Shown here: one piece after another, positions 26,458 to 35,551 of the stretch
How positions within the stretch are numbered: the stretch's first letter is position 1
How the letters are laid out: every line of letters begins with the position of its first letter
Assembly (NCBI GenBank): GCA_024648695.1
Contig: JACAVV010000023.1
Coordinates: 1 to 64,000 of the forward strand
DNA: 64,000 nucleotides
From: Nitrospina sp.
Lineage (GTDB): Bacteria > Nitrospinota > Nitrospinia > Nitrospinales > JACRGP01
Direction of reading: 5' to 3'
The notes under the pieces: generated by a model
What the model saw: only the letters and a program-made list of their open reading frames with translations
The model's database searches: none
Told to the model about the DNA's origin: nothing
Position numbers and translations under genes: made by a program

Positions 26458-27849
26458 TTAATTGTCAGATGACTTTCCACGAATATTATGTTTTTGCACA
26501 CGATACCTCATCGACCGGAAACTCAGGTTCAACATTTTAGCGGCTCTGTTGATGATCCCATCGGATTTATTCAGAGCACCAACAATCAATTTCCGTTCAA
26601 TTTGATCCAGAGTTTTTTCGAGGTCCACCGGTTGATTGTCGATATTTGGAATGAAATTCAGATCTTTCTGATATCCGGTCTCGATTTCCTCAGGCAGGCT
26701 GGACACCTTGATAGTGTCCCCCTGCTCCAGAACGATTGCACGTTCAATAACATTTTCCAGTTGACGCACATTTCCCGGCCAGGAAAACTTTTCCAGGATC
26801 TTGAGGGCGTCGGGATCAATTTTGCTAATCGGGATATTTCTCTTATGCAAACGGTTGTATTTGTCTATAAAAAATTCGATCAACAAAGGAATATCTTCCT
26901 TACGCTCCCTCAGGGGGGGTAAACGTATGGATATTACATTCAGCCGGTAAAATAAATCTTCACGAAAAGTTTTATCCTTAACCGCCTCTTCCAGATCCCT
27001 GTTACACGCAGTGATAATTCGAATGTCCAGTTTCCTGGGTTTGGTGCCACCCAGTGGAGTCATTTCCTTTTCCTGCAAAACCCGCAAAAGTTTTACCTGC
27101 ACATTTAAAGGGGTTTCGACAATTTCGTCGAGAAAAAAAGTGCCCCGGTTGGCCGCTTCCATTAATCCTGATTTTACTGTATCTGCACCGGTGAATGCGC
27201 CTTTTTCGTAACCAAACAACTCGCTTTCCAACAGGTTTTCAGGAACCGCACCACAATTTACAGAGATAAAAGGATAGTTTTTCCGGGAACCATTAAAGTG
27301 GATAGCCTTGGCCACCAGTTCTTTTCCTGTGCCGCTTTCACCGGTAATCAGAACGGTAGCATTGCTGTCGGAAACCTTTTCAATATAATCAAAGACCTTA
27401 ATGAGAGCCGGACTCTTCCCGATGATGTTAGTAAACTCATACTTTTCTTTCAGGGCCGATTTTAAATACTTGTTTTCATCCGACAGCTTTTTCTTTTCAA
27501 CCGCATTTTTAATGATTAACTTCAGGTCTTCGATCTGGAATGGTTTGGAAATGTAATCGTAGGCACCCTTTTTCATGGCCTCAACAGCCGTTTCCGCAGA
27601 GGCGTAGGCGGTCATCATGACAACGGGAGTGTTGGGTTGCTCCAGGTTGACGGCTTCCAAAACTTCAATGCCATTGGACACAGGCATGCGAAAATCCGTG
27701 ATCACCACATCCAGAGCAGAGTCCTTGATTTTCACCAAAGCCTCCTGGCCATTACTCGCTGTGTAAACCCTGTACCCTTCCTTCCCCAACATGATGGACA
27801 GGAACTCACACATACTTTTTTCATTATCGACTACTAGGATATTATCCAT
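26458..27849 (-). CDS. NtrC-family sigma-54-dependent response regulator
   Basis: A transcription activator that opens sigma-54 promoters by ATP hydrolysis. The receiver domain (1-115) has the phospho-acceptor D52 and K100. The AAA+ domain has Walker A G168-ESGTGKE and the sigma-54-contacting GAFTGA loop at 215-220. The Fis-type helix-turn-helix is at about 420-460. The Walker B region reads FLDEIVETPLN; the usual family form is DEIGELPL. The 463 residues are normal. The cognate histidine kinase is not adjacent. It sits in a minus-strand run between argG and the LpoA-like gene. Its targets are unknown; one sigma-54 promoter lies elsewhere in the window at 40.9 kb. Confidence 0.93.
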   Translation of the reverse strand: MDNILVVDNEKSMCEFLSIMLGKEGYRVYTASNGQEALVKIKDSALDVVITDFRMPVSNGIEVLEAVNLEQPNTPVVMMTAYASAETAVEAMKKGAYDYISKPFQIEDLKLIIKNAVEKKKLSDENKYLKSALKEKYEFTNIIGKSPALIKVFDYIEKVSDSNATVLITGESGTGKELVAKAIHFNGSRKNYPFISVNCGAVPENLLESELFGYEKGAFTGADTVKSGLMEAANRGTFFLDEIVETPLNVQVKLLRVLQEKEMTPLGGTKPRKLDIRIITACNRDLEEAVKDKTFREDLFYRLNVISIRLPPLRERKEDIPLLIEFFIDKYNRLHKRNIPISKIDPDALKILEKFSWPGNVRQLENVIERAIVLEQGDTIKVSSLPEEIETGYQKDLNFIPNIDNQPVDLEKTLDQIERKLIVGALNKSDGIINRAAKMLNLSFRSMRYRVQKHNIRGKSSDN

Positions 27850-27933
27850 ACTTAAATTTTATACCTGTAACCCTAATAAATTCAAGCTTTTGTAACCTCT
27901 TGCCCAGGCATGTCCCGTTTCGCCCTGAATGCC

Positions 27934-29145
27934 TCAATATTTATTTCCAAAAGTTTGAGAAAACAGTTTTAACCGTAAGGCATTGAGACGGATGAAACCA
28001 TCCGCATCATTTTGCCGGTACACATCATCTTCCTCAAAGGAAGCCATTTCGGGGTGATACAAAGATTTCTCTGCTTTTCGTCCAATCACCGTACAGTTAC
28101 CCTTATACAACTTCAAACGGACCACACCAGTCACATCGGCTTGCGCCTGGTCGAATGTGTTTTGAAGTAGCAACCGTTCGGGAGAATACCAGAATCCGTT
28201 GTAAATCATTTTTGCGTATGTGGCGATTAAGGAATCGCGTACAAACATCACTTCACGATCCATGGTCACCGACTCAATAGCACGGTGCGCGGCATGCAGG
28301 ATGGTTCCTCCCGGCGTTTCATAAACACCACGTGACTTCATTCCGACAAATCGGCTTTCGACAATGTCGATGCGGCCGATACCGTGGCGTCCGCCCAATT
28401 CATTCAGTTTGGCGAGAAGGTTTGCTGGGGTCAGGCGCTCACCATTGACGGCAACGGGATCTCCGCTTTCATAATCGATTTCAATGGTTTCAGCTTTATC
28501 AGGAGCCGCTTCTGGAGACACCGACATGATGAACATATCGTCATGAGGTTCATACCAGGGGTCTTCCAAAACACCCCCTTCAAAACTGATGTGGAACAAA
28601 TTGCGGTCGGTACTATAAGGCTTGTCCTTGGTGACAGGAACCGGAATTCCGTGGGTTTTTGCATAATCAATGAGAGCGGTGCGGGAAGTTAAATCCCAAT
28701 CACGCCAGGGGGCAATGATCTTGATTTCCGGATTGAGCGTCATATACGCCAACTCGAAACGCACCTGATCGTTACCCTTTCCCGTTGATCCATGGGAAAC
28801 ACCGTCTGCATTCTCCTTGGCGGCGATTCGAATTTGTTCCTTTGCGATGAGAGGCCTGGCGATTGAGGTTCCCATCAGGTAATTGTTCTCGTAAAACGCA
28901 TTGGCACGTAACATAGGGAACACAAAATCGCGGGTAAACTCTTCCTTAAGGTCTTCGATGTAAACTTTGCTCGCGCCGGTTGCCAAAGCTTTTTCCCGAA
29001 CCGGGTCCAGTTCATCGCCCTGCCCTACATCGGCGGAAAACGCGATAATTTCGCAATCGTATTGCTCCTTGAGCCACTTGATGATAACGGAGGTGTCCAA
29101 TCCACCGGAATACGCCAAAACGATCTTTTTAAATGCATTTTTCAT
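27934..29145 (-). CDS. argG: Argininosuccinate synthase
   Basis: Joins citrulline and aspartate with ATP to give argininosuccinate, the penultimate step of arginine synthesis. The N-type ATP pyrophosphatase loop [10 protein letters not shown] is at residues 11-20, and the second signature, [15 protein letters not shown], is near residue 90. The 403 residues are standard. Cytoplasmic. It follows glucokinase after 31 bases in a minus-strand run with pgi and transaldolase; argH is not in the window. I see no arginine box or leader element upstream. Confidence 0.97.
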   Translation of the reverse strand: MKNAFKKIVLAYSGGLDTSVIIKWLKEQYDCEIIAFSADVGQGDELDPVREKALATGASKVYIEDLKEEFTRDFVFPMLRANAFYENNYLMGTSIARPLIAKEQIRIAAKENADGVSHGSTGKGNDQVRFELAYMTLNPEIKIIAPWRDWDLTSRTALIDYAKTHGIPVPVTKDKPYSTDRNLFHISFEGGVLEDPWYEPHDDMFIMSVSPEAAPDKAETIEIDYESGDPVAVNGERLTPANLLAKLNELGGRHGIGRIDIVESRFVGMKSRGVYETPGGTILHAAHRAIESVTMDREVMFVRDSLIATYAKMIYNGFWYSPERLLLQNTFDQAQADVTGVVRLKLYKGNCTVIGRKAEKSLYHPEMASFEEDDVYRQNDADGFIRLNALRLKLFSQTFGNKY

Positions 29146-29176
29146 AAATTAATTCTACTTCCTGAAATGTTTGTGG

Positions 29177-30160
29177 TTATGCTTTATTTAAAATTCCTTG
29201 ATTCAACGAATAATGTGCGGCCCCAATGAGCGCGGCCTGGTCATTTTTTATTACATGTACCGGCACCTTTTCCAAAAATGGACGGAACCTCCCTTTGGAC
29301 AAAAATACTTCCAGAAACGAATCTGATGACAACAAGGGTAAAAGATGCGTCCCAATGCCTCCACCAATACAAAGTCCCCCACGCGTTAAAAGCTGTAAGG
29401 CCAGATTGCCTGCCACGGCACCCAGTATTTGCAAAAATAAGGTCAAAACCTTAACGCTAATGGGGTCCTTTTTCCCAAGCCCCTCATGAAAAATCTTTTC
29501 CGGGGTCTTTTCCTGATCTTGATCAGATTCCGTGTTTATCCCAGCATCCTCAGTGGATTTGAAAAACCCATAAAGATCCAGAATACCCGCTCCCGACAGG
29601 ACACGCTCAATACTGACCCTGCCGTACTTTTCAGCCAAATAGCCCAATAGAGACCATTCGGTTTCGGTACGCGGCGCAAAGTCACAATGGCCTCCTTCGG
29701 TGTCCAATACCTGCCAGGCATTGCCCTGGGGAACCAAAAAAGCCTGGCCCAGTCCGGTGCCAACTGCCAGAACACCAATTCTTCCACGGTCATGGGGTTC
29801 ACCCTGCTGGATGCATTCTAAATCATTTTCATTCAAAAAAGGAAGGGAACTTGCCAGCGCGGAGAGATCATTAATCAGGGTCACTTCAGAAACCTGAAGG
29901 AATTCCTTCAATGGATCGCTGTCGATTGTCCAGGAAAGATTGGTCAACCGGGCGCGCCTGTTTTCAATGGGTCCGGCCACACCCAGGCAAACATGGGTCA
30001 GTGAAGGGGTATCGATTAAAAATTGTTCAAGAACCGGTTCCAGTCCTGAATGATCTCTTGTTAAAAAACGGCCTTGTTTAATCAGGTTCAGGTTCCCGCT
30101 AACATTTTCAAACAGAGCCAAATGAACTTTGGTCCCGCCGACATCACCCGCCAATATCAT
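29177..30160 (-). CDS. glk: Glucokinase, Glk type
   Basis: Phosphorylates glucose with ATP to glucose 6-phosphate. The ATP-binding phosphate loop DVGGTK is at residues 5-10, the second phosphate motif VLAVGTGLGQA near 130, and the glycine-rich GGGIGTHL near 280. It belongs to the proteobacterial/cyanobacterial Glk family rather than the ROK family, since no CxCGxxGC zinc motif is seen. The 327 residues fit. It lies between transaldolase and argG with gaps of 15 and 31 bases and works on the same sugar phosphate pool as pgi. Confidence 0.92.
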   Translation of the reverse strand: MILAGDVGGTKVHLALFENVSGNLNLIKQGRFLTRDHSGLEPVLEQFLIDTPSLTHVCLGVAGPIENRRARLTNLSWTIDSDPLKEFLQVSEVTLINDLSALASSLPFLNENDLECIQQGEPHDRGRIGVLAVGTGLGQAFLVPQGNAWQVLDTEGGHCDFAPRTETEWSLLGYLAEKYGRVSIERVLSGAGILDLYGFFKSTEDAGINTESDQDQEKTPEKIFHEGLGKKDPISVKVLTLFLQILGAVAGNLALQLLTRGGLCIGGGIGTHLLPLLSSDSFLEVFLSKGRFRPFLEKVPVHVIKNDQAALIGAAHYSLNQGILNKA

Positions 30161-30175
30161 TCAAGTGTCCCGGGT

Positions 30176-31420
30176 TCACAGAAACGACCGGATCCGATCA
30201 TCCAGTTCAGCCTGGTCTTTGCTGAACGACTGGAGCGCAGATTGTGTCATCAAATCATCAACAGCAACCTTGCTAGGCCAGCGGTCCATTTTGGGAATTT
30301 TGCCATCATTTAATATCGTCTCCAACTCCTCCTGGGAAAAGGGATAAAACAAATCCATGCCATGCTCATCACAGAAAGCCACCAAGTCCTTGCCATCGAA
30401 ACGGTCCAGGGGAGACTGGCTCAGGAGCTTATCGCAAAACTCTTTGAACGGCCGCGAAACTTCCCACAACTGTGGCAAACGGGAACTCATGGAATTATGA
30501 TCATAAATTCCCGGCTCCCATTTTTGATCGACATTATTCCTGATATCTTCCGGAGTCCTTTCCGATCCAATAAAGGATTCCATAGCTTTAGGAGGAATGG
30601 TCAAAACGTCCACACCTGCCAGGTCCGCAACCTGATCGCCGTTTCGAATACTTGCGGCGATTAAACGCGTTTGGATAGAAGCGTCGGATTTTTTCACATC
30701 GTTAATTTCCCTTTGGGTGGCCATGGTGACTTTTTCGCCCACATACTTACCGGTTCCCAGTTGATTGTCCGAAACCACGGCATTCAATCGGCCCAGAAAA
30801 ACGTTCACGAATTTGGGATTGGACAAGCGCGCGGCCAGATAGTTCTGCCGGGCGGAAAACCCCAAAGTAAAATTGACCGGTATGTCTTCCTGGCCCAGTT
30901 TGCGAACGGCCAGATACCCCTCCGGGGTGAGAGGCAACTTGACGATAAAATGGGACCGGCATACATTAAAATACCGTCGGGCATAGTGCAAGGATTTCGA
31001 AATGTCTCTCGCCACATTAGGATGTAACTCGACACTCACCCGCACTCGAAAGGCATCGACCAAACGCAGAGCGATTCGGCAATTGATCACAAACCCGATC
31101 TCCATGATCAATTCATCCTGGCTGAGCCCTGCCCCCGCTTCGTTCAATTTTTTTATGGTCTCTTTAATAACATCATCCATGACCCCGCTTTGAACCACCT
31201 GGTTGGCAAGGGTGTTGTTGGTAGTCAACGCCGTCAATTCCTGCTTCCAGATAGACTGGGCCAATTCCAGGTCGCCGGTATCGATCCACAGTTCGGAACC
31301 TTGACTTTTAACAGCCCTCAATAACGGTTCAGAGTCCCAAGCGTTTTCAGGTTCTTCCCCGAAAGGTTGACAGGCGATGCGATGAACGATTTCATCCAGT
31401 TCGTTGCTGGCCGTTCCCAT
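30176..31420 (-). CDS. tal: Transaldolase, atypical long form
   Basis: Moves a dihydroxyacetone unit between sugar phosphates in the pentose phosphate pathway through a Schiff base on lysine. The lysine is K161 in HFIVKLPLT, and the threonine-rich strand LTTNNT is at 65-70. The barrel continues with FTLGFSARQ and ends near residue 290. At 414 residues it is longer than TalB (about 317); the extra 30 residues at the N-terminus and about 90 at the C-terminus are unassigned. Overall it resembles the long transaldolases seen next to glucose-6-phosphate enzymes in several phyla. It starts two bases after the pgi stop. Confidence 0.85.
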   Translation of the reverse strand: MGTASNELDEIVHRIACQPFGEEPENAWDSEPLLRAVKSQGSELWIDTGDLELAQSIWKQELTALTTNNTLANQVVQSGVMDDVIKETIKKLNEAGAGLSQDELIMEIGFVINCRIALRLVDAFRVRVSVELHPNVARDISKSLHYARRYFNVCRSHFIVKLPLTPEGYLAVRKLGQEDIPVNFTLGFSARQNYLAARLSNPKFVNVFLGRLNAVVSDNQLGTGKYVGEKVTMATQREINDVKKSDASIQTRLIAASIRNGDQVADLAGVDVLTIPPKAMESFIGSERTPEDIRNNVDQKWEPGIYDHNSMSSRLPQLWEVSRPFKEFCDKLLSQSPLDRFDGKDLVAFCDEHGMDLFYPFSQEELETILNDGKIPKMDRWPSKVAVDDLMTQSALQSFSKDQAELDDRIRSFL

Positions 31421-31422
31421 GG

Positions 31423-32745
31423 CTAATTCCCCTTTCCGTATCCTGGCTTTTTGAGTAATGCGAACATGTTCTTTTTATAAAACTCCACCCCCGGTTGATC
31501 GAAGGGGTTGACCCTGCAAAGGTATCCGGTTAAAGCAACGGCACGTTCGAAAAAATAAAACAACTGTCCCAAAGCCTCCGCCGAACGCTCTTTCAAATGA
31601 ATGGCCAGATTCGGCACGCCCCCTTCCAGATGGGCCATTGCGGTTCCTTTGTAAGCCTTATCGTTGACGAAATCAAGGCTTTTCCCCGCCAGGTAATTCA
31701 ATCCGTCATCATCGTTATCAAATTGTGGAATTTCCAGTTGGCGGCTGGAGGTATCGAGTAAGATAAAGGTCTCAAAAACGATGCGGTTTCCCTCCTGTAC
31801 CCATTGCCCCAGGGAATGCAAATCGGTGGTGTATTGCACCGAGGCTGGAAAGATACCGCGAAGATTTTTTCCCTCACTTTCACCGGCCAATTGTTTCCAC
31901 CATTCCATGACCGTTCCGAAGGCAGGATGAAAGGAGGCCATCAACTCCAGGGGAAACCCTTTGCTGTACAAAAGGTAGCGAATGACCGAATACAAATAAG
32001 CCGGGTTTTCGCCCATATTGGCCTGGACCGTGCACAGCTCTTCCATTTTGCGTGCCCCTTCAATGACGGCGGCAATATCAATTCCCGCTACCGCCATAGG
32101 AAGCAGGCCCACCGGTGTCAATACAGAGTAACGACCGCCGACATCATCCGGGATCACAAATTGAGGGTACCCTTGAGCGTCGGCCAGGGATTTCAAAGCG
32201 CCTTTAGCTTGATCCGTAGTGACCCAAATCCTCTGCCGTGCTTTTTCGGCACCGTATTTTTTTTCCAGATACTCCTTAAGGATTCTAAAGGCGATCGCCG
32301 GTTCTGTTGTGGTTCCCGATTTTGATATGACATTAAGGCAAATATCCTCATCGCCAATCGCATCTAAAAGATCGGACAAATAATCAGAGCTGATATTCTG
32401 GCCTGCAAAATAGATTTTGGTTTTTCCATTACCGCTTATCTGGTTGGAAAAAGTATGGCCTATAAAATCGACGGCGGCTTTGGCTCCCAAATAGGACCCT
32501 CCGATGCCAATAACAATCAAGGCTGTGCATCGCTCCTGAATATTTCTGGCCGCCTTTTGGATGACCTCTATTGAGTCGGGAGTCGTTCCCGAAGGGAGGT
32601 GGAGCCAACCCAGGTAATCGCTTCCCTGCCCTTCCCCACGCTCCAGCATCTGGTGCATGCGGTCCACTTCGGGTTGCATGGCGTTCAGTTCTTGTGTGTC
32701 GGTGATATGCTTTAAGTTTTCCAAATCCAGAGAAATATGCGTCAT
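31423..32745 (-). CDS. pgi: Glucose-6-phosphate isomerase
   Basis: Interconverts glucose 6-phosphate and fructose 6-phosphate. Conserved elements are GIGGSYLGA (80-88), the phosphate-binding SKSGTTTEP (141-149), the catalytic glutamate region GESEGKN near 277 and a C-terminal PFDQPGVE. At 440 residues it is the short bacterial form. It leads a minus-strand run of pgi, tal, glk and argG with tight spacing. A TATAAT-like box on the minus strand lies at about 32813-32818, but no convincing -35 is in register. Confidence 0.95.
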   Translation of the reverse strand: MTHISLDLENLKHITDTQELNAMQPEVDRMHQMLERGEGQGSDYLGWLHLPSGTTPDSIEVIQKAARNIQERCTALIVIGIGGSYLGAKAAVDFIGHTFSNQISGNGKTKIYFAGQNISSDYLSDLLDAIGDEDICLNVISKSGTTTEPAIAFRILKEYLEKKYGAEKARQRIWVTTDQAKGALKSLADAQGYPQFVIPDDVGGRYSVLTPVGLLPMAVAGIDIAAVIEGARKMEELCTVQANMGENPAYLYSVIRYLLYSKGFPLELMASFHPAFGTVMEWWKQLAGESEGKNLRGIFPASVQYTTDLHSLGQWVQEGNRIVFETFILLDTSSRQLEIPQFDNDDDGLNYLAGKSLDFVNDKAYKGTAMAHLEGGVPNLAIHLKERSAEALGQLFYFFERAVALTGYLCRVNPFDQPGVEFYKKNMFALLKKPGYGKGN

Positions 32746-32924
32746 GAATTTTTCCGTAGTCGAATCGTTGAGATACAGGTTTCAAATGACTGTTGACAAT
32801 GTCCAATCCATTATACATCCTTAGAAAAGGGGAACACCATAAGAGTTTCCTAATGAATTTATTTTGATTTGTTTTCCAGCAGGATACCCTATTCAAGAAA
32901 TATCATTGCAAGGGATTTTATTCA

Positions 32925-33284
32925 GTGAATTACAAATGGATTGATTTAGCCATTGGCATGGCATCAGGAGGGCTAATCAATTCTTTTGCATTTTTATTTC
33001 AATTGCCAGTTTCTTCTATGTTGGTGTTGATGCTCGTGGGCGGCTTGATTGGCATGGTCCTTCAATTCATTATCACCATGATTCTAATGCCTTTTTTTGG
33101 CGCGTTCGAGGTCATGATCCCACTCAGTCTGATCGGAATGCCTGCGGGAATGATGGGGGCTATGTGCCAACCCGTTTTTGGGGTCACCTATTTTGATGTT
33201 CTGATAATTGGTGAGTTGTACGGACTCCTGATTGCTTACCTCGTGTACCGGTCCAACCTTAGCCTGACGGGAACCCCCTCCTGA
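32925..33284 (+). CDS. Small membrane protein of unknown function
   Basis: A 119-residue protein with four predicted membrane helices (about residues 5-27, 32-53, 59-80 and 88-112) rich in Gly and Met. I do not recognise the family. It begins with a GTG; AAGGG lies eleven bases upstream. Its stop and the methyltransferase start share one base (TGATG), so the two are translationally coupled. The lack of charged residues in the helices argues against a transporter core; it may be a small accessory membrane protein. Confidence 0.7.
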   Translation: MNYKWIDLAIGMASGGLINSFAFLFQLPVSSMLVLMLVGGLIGMVLQFIITMILMPFFGAFEVMIPLSLIGMPAGMMGAMCQPVFGVTYFDVLIIGELYGLLIAYLVYRSNLSLTGTPS

Positions 33285-33895
33285 TGTCTGTTAAAGAAAA
33301 GTACAACCGCATCGCACGATTTTACGAGTACCTCAAAACGGGAGATTCCCGCCGCTGGAAACAGGCACAATCGGATTTCTTCAAGACTCTTAAGGGCAAC
33401 GTTCTTTATGTCGGTATGGGACCCGGACCCGAATTGGAAAATTTTCCACCCGGACTCAACATCACCGCTATTGACCTCAGTTTCAATATGCTGGAAAAGG
33501 GGAAATCTCGGGCGGAGGCGTATTCAGGAAATTTAAACAGATTGGTGATGGATGTGCAGAACCTGGGATTTCAAGCAAAACAATTTGATTCCATTGTAGC
33601 GGTTTGTGTATTTTGTACGGTGGTGAATCCTGTAGCCGGATTCAAAGAGCTCCGCCGGGTTTTAAAACCTGGCGGTCAATTGTTCCTGTTCGAGCATGTT
33701 TTAAGCAAGAATCCTTTATATGGAATTCCCTTGCGAATGATGTCCTTGCTAACGACTCGCTTGTCCGGGACTCACCTGGATAGGAATACAGTGGCCAATG
33801 TTGAAAAAGCTGGGTGGAAGGTGCTGGAAGATAATAATATTTACCTGGATATTGTTAAGGCGATTCGATGCGAGGCAAATGTTCCATCCGACTGA
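33284..33895 (+). CDS. Class I SAM-dependent methyltransferase
   Basis: A 203-residue methyltransferase of the UbiE/Methyltransf_11 type. Motif I is VLYVGMGPGPELENF (about 40-54), the ribose-binding acidic strand is AIDLSFNML, and the post-motif FKELRRVLKPGGQLFLFEHV (near 122-141) is diagnostic. The substrate is unknown; the family acts on quinones, lipids and small molecules. The coupling to a membrane protein suggests a lipid or quinone-like substrate, which is inference. It converges with the SPOR-domain gene. Confidence 0.82.
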   Translation: MSVKEKYNRIARFYEYLKTGDSRRWKQAQSDFFKTLKGNVLYVGMGPGPELENFPPGLNITAIDLSFNMLEKGKSRAEAYSGNLNRLVMDVQNLGFQAKQFDSIVAVCVFCTVVNPVAGFKELRRVLKPGGQLFLFEHVLSKNPLYGIPLRMMSLLTTRLSGTHLDRNTVANVEKAGWKVLEDNNIYLDIVKAIRCEANVPSD

Positions 33896-33940
33896 ATACC
33901 GGCGCCAACGGCCCAAAGCTATGAATAAATTGGATATTTA

Positions 33941-35533
33941 TCAGGTAGGAGGACTGGTCTTCGCCTTTTTGGGCAGGGCGATAATAAAGTAATTCCTGAT
34001 CCATTTTTTCTCTTTGAGGTCACGAGCAAAACGGCTCGCTTCGGTTTTACCGGGAAACTTGCCGACTCTCAACTTATACCAATGGCCGCCGGATGAACGC
34101 ACACTCTTAACCACATATACGCCATCCACTCCCTTTCCCTTCAAATTCTGGACCATTCGGTCCGCTTGTTTTTGTGAAGTGAACGCCGCAATCTGAATCG
34201 TGTGCTCCCGCTTTTCCCTGATGGAGTTGATTTGTTTCTTCGGAAGAACCGTTGCTATAGGGGGTCCCTTTGGCGAAACTGGCGGGTTTGCCGCTTCCGG
34301 TATTGCGGCCTTTTGCTTTCCATCAAAAAAATTATATCGGCCGGGTTGAAAAACAAAAGCCCCTAATAGAACCAAAAATACGAAGGCTATCAATTTGGTT
34401 CGCATTCCCTGGCGGGAAAACCAGATCAAGCCATCCAGAGTTTTTAATATCAATTTTTTCAGTAAGCCCAGAAAAAAATCTTTAATACCAGCCAAAGATT
34501 CAAAAAAGAAGCGATACCCCGAACGCACGATTCCCATACGCACCTTAAGGGCCTTCATGATTTTAGTATCCTCGCTGGTAAACAAGCGAATACGACGCAA
34601 TTGACGGCCAATACGATTTCGGTCCACCTGCTCCATAACCTGGGCCCGCTGTGAGGGGCTCAGTTCGTTATAAATTTTTTCACATTGCGAATGAATTTCC
34701 GGATGAGAAGCTTTTAGCAATTGTTCGTAATAGACCTTGCCTAAAATTTCCCGAATCTGTTCAACTTCCAAGGGACGGTAATTCAATGCCGACAAATAAA
34801 ATTCAAGAGCGTAGGGATCCCTTCTTTTTTTCTTTAATAGCAAAGGAAGCACAAACTTGATGATTTCTCTGGCTTCCTTGCTCTGGTTTTGGATCGCCTT
34901 CAAAAATAAAGGTTCCGATTGCGTTGAAAACTGGTTCTTCTTTAAAAATACTGTCGCCAAATAATTAGCAATGAACTCATCCTCAAATTCGTAAGCCTTC
35001 AACATGACCAAAAGCAAATCGATCTCTTTGTTGGTCAGGTTCTCCCCTTGCCCCAGGGACGCCAATAAAGGAGTGCGAAATCTTGAGTTTTTGGGATCGT
35101 ATAAAAACGCTTTAAGATAAATCTTGATCGCCTCCGCATCCTCCCTGCCAATCGAAAGCAGGTAACTGGCATAACGTTGAACCACTTCCTTACGATAGGC
35201 TCTTCCCCGGCCCGGTAAAAAGTATGAGGAGTAAGTAAAAGCCATCATGTTTTTGAATTGCTGTATGATTTCCTCTTCATCCCCCTGAAAGTTAATATCT
35301 TTCAAAGGATGCATTCCATTCAAAAATCTTTGCTCCCCCACCATGCTGTAAGCAATAAAACCAAAAAAGGCGCAAATGATACCGATTCCTCCCTGAATGA
35401 GGTTATCGTTCACCTGCACTTTGGGCAAAGCAATCTCATGAATAAAAAACAACACGAAAAAACCCAGAGTCAACAAAAAGAACAGGGTCAACCCGACCCG
35501 CACCATAAAGTATTTATAAGTTTGATAGACCAT
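33941..35533 (-). CDS. Membrane protein with helical solenoid and C-terminal SPOR domain
   Basis: A 530-residue protein. Two membrane helices lie near the N-terminus (about 12-35 and 43-63), then a cytoplasmic helical-repeat region (about 85-345), a third helix (about 383-400, FVFLVLLGAFVF) and a periplasmic tail. Residues 445-520 are a SPOR domain (HTIQIAAFTSQKQADRMV, then WYKLRVGKFP), which binds peptidoglycan stripped of stem peptides at division sites. It lies 18 bases downstream of a PBP1A gene, so the pair is probably one operon for septal or lateral wall growth. The solenoid could recruit cytoplasmic partners. Confidence 0.82.
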   Translation of the reverse strand: MVYQTYKYFMVRVGLTLFFLLTLGFFVLFFIHEIALPKVQVNDNLIQGGIGIICAFFGFIAYSMVGEQRFLNGMHPLKDINFQGDEEEIIQQFKNMMAFTYSSYFLPGRGRAYRKEVVQRYASYLLSIGREDAEAIKIYLKAFLYDPKNSRFRTPLLASLGQGENLTNKEIDLLLVMLKAYEFEDEFIANYLATVFLKKNQFSTQSEPLFLKAIQNQSKEAREIIKFVLPLLLKKKRRDPYALEFYLSALNYRPLEVEQIREILGKVYYEQLLKASHPEIHSQCEKIYNELSPSQRAQVMEQVDRNRIGRQLRRIRLFTSEDTKIMKALKVRMGIVRSGYRFFFESLAGIKDFFLGLLKKLILKTLDGLIWFSRQGMRTKLIAFVFLVLLGAFVFQPGRYNFFDGKQKAAIPEAANPPVSPKGPPIATVLPKKQINSIREKREHTIQIAAFTSQKQADRMVQNLKGKGVDGVYVVKSVRSSGGHWYKLRVGKFPGKTEASRFARDLKEKKWIRNYFIIALPKKAKTSPPT

Positions 35534-35551
35534 AGCCGAAAACGTCAGGGA

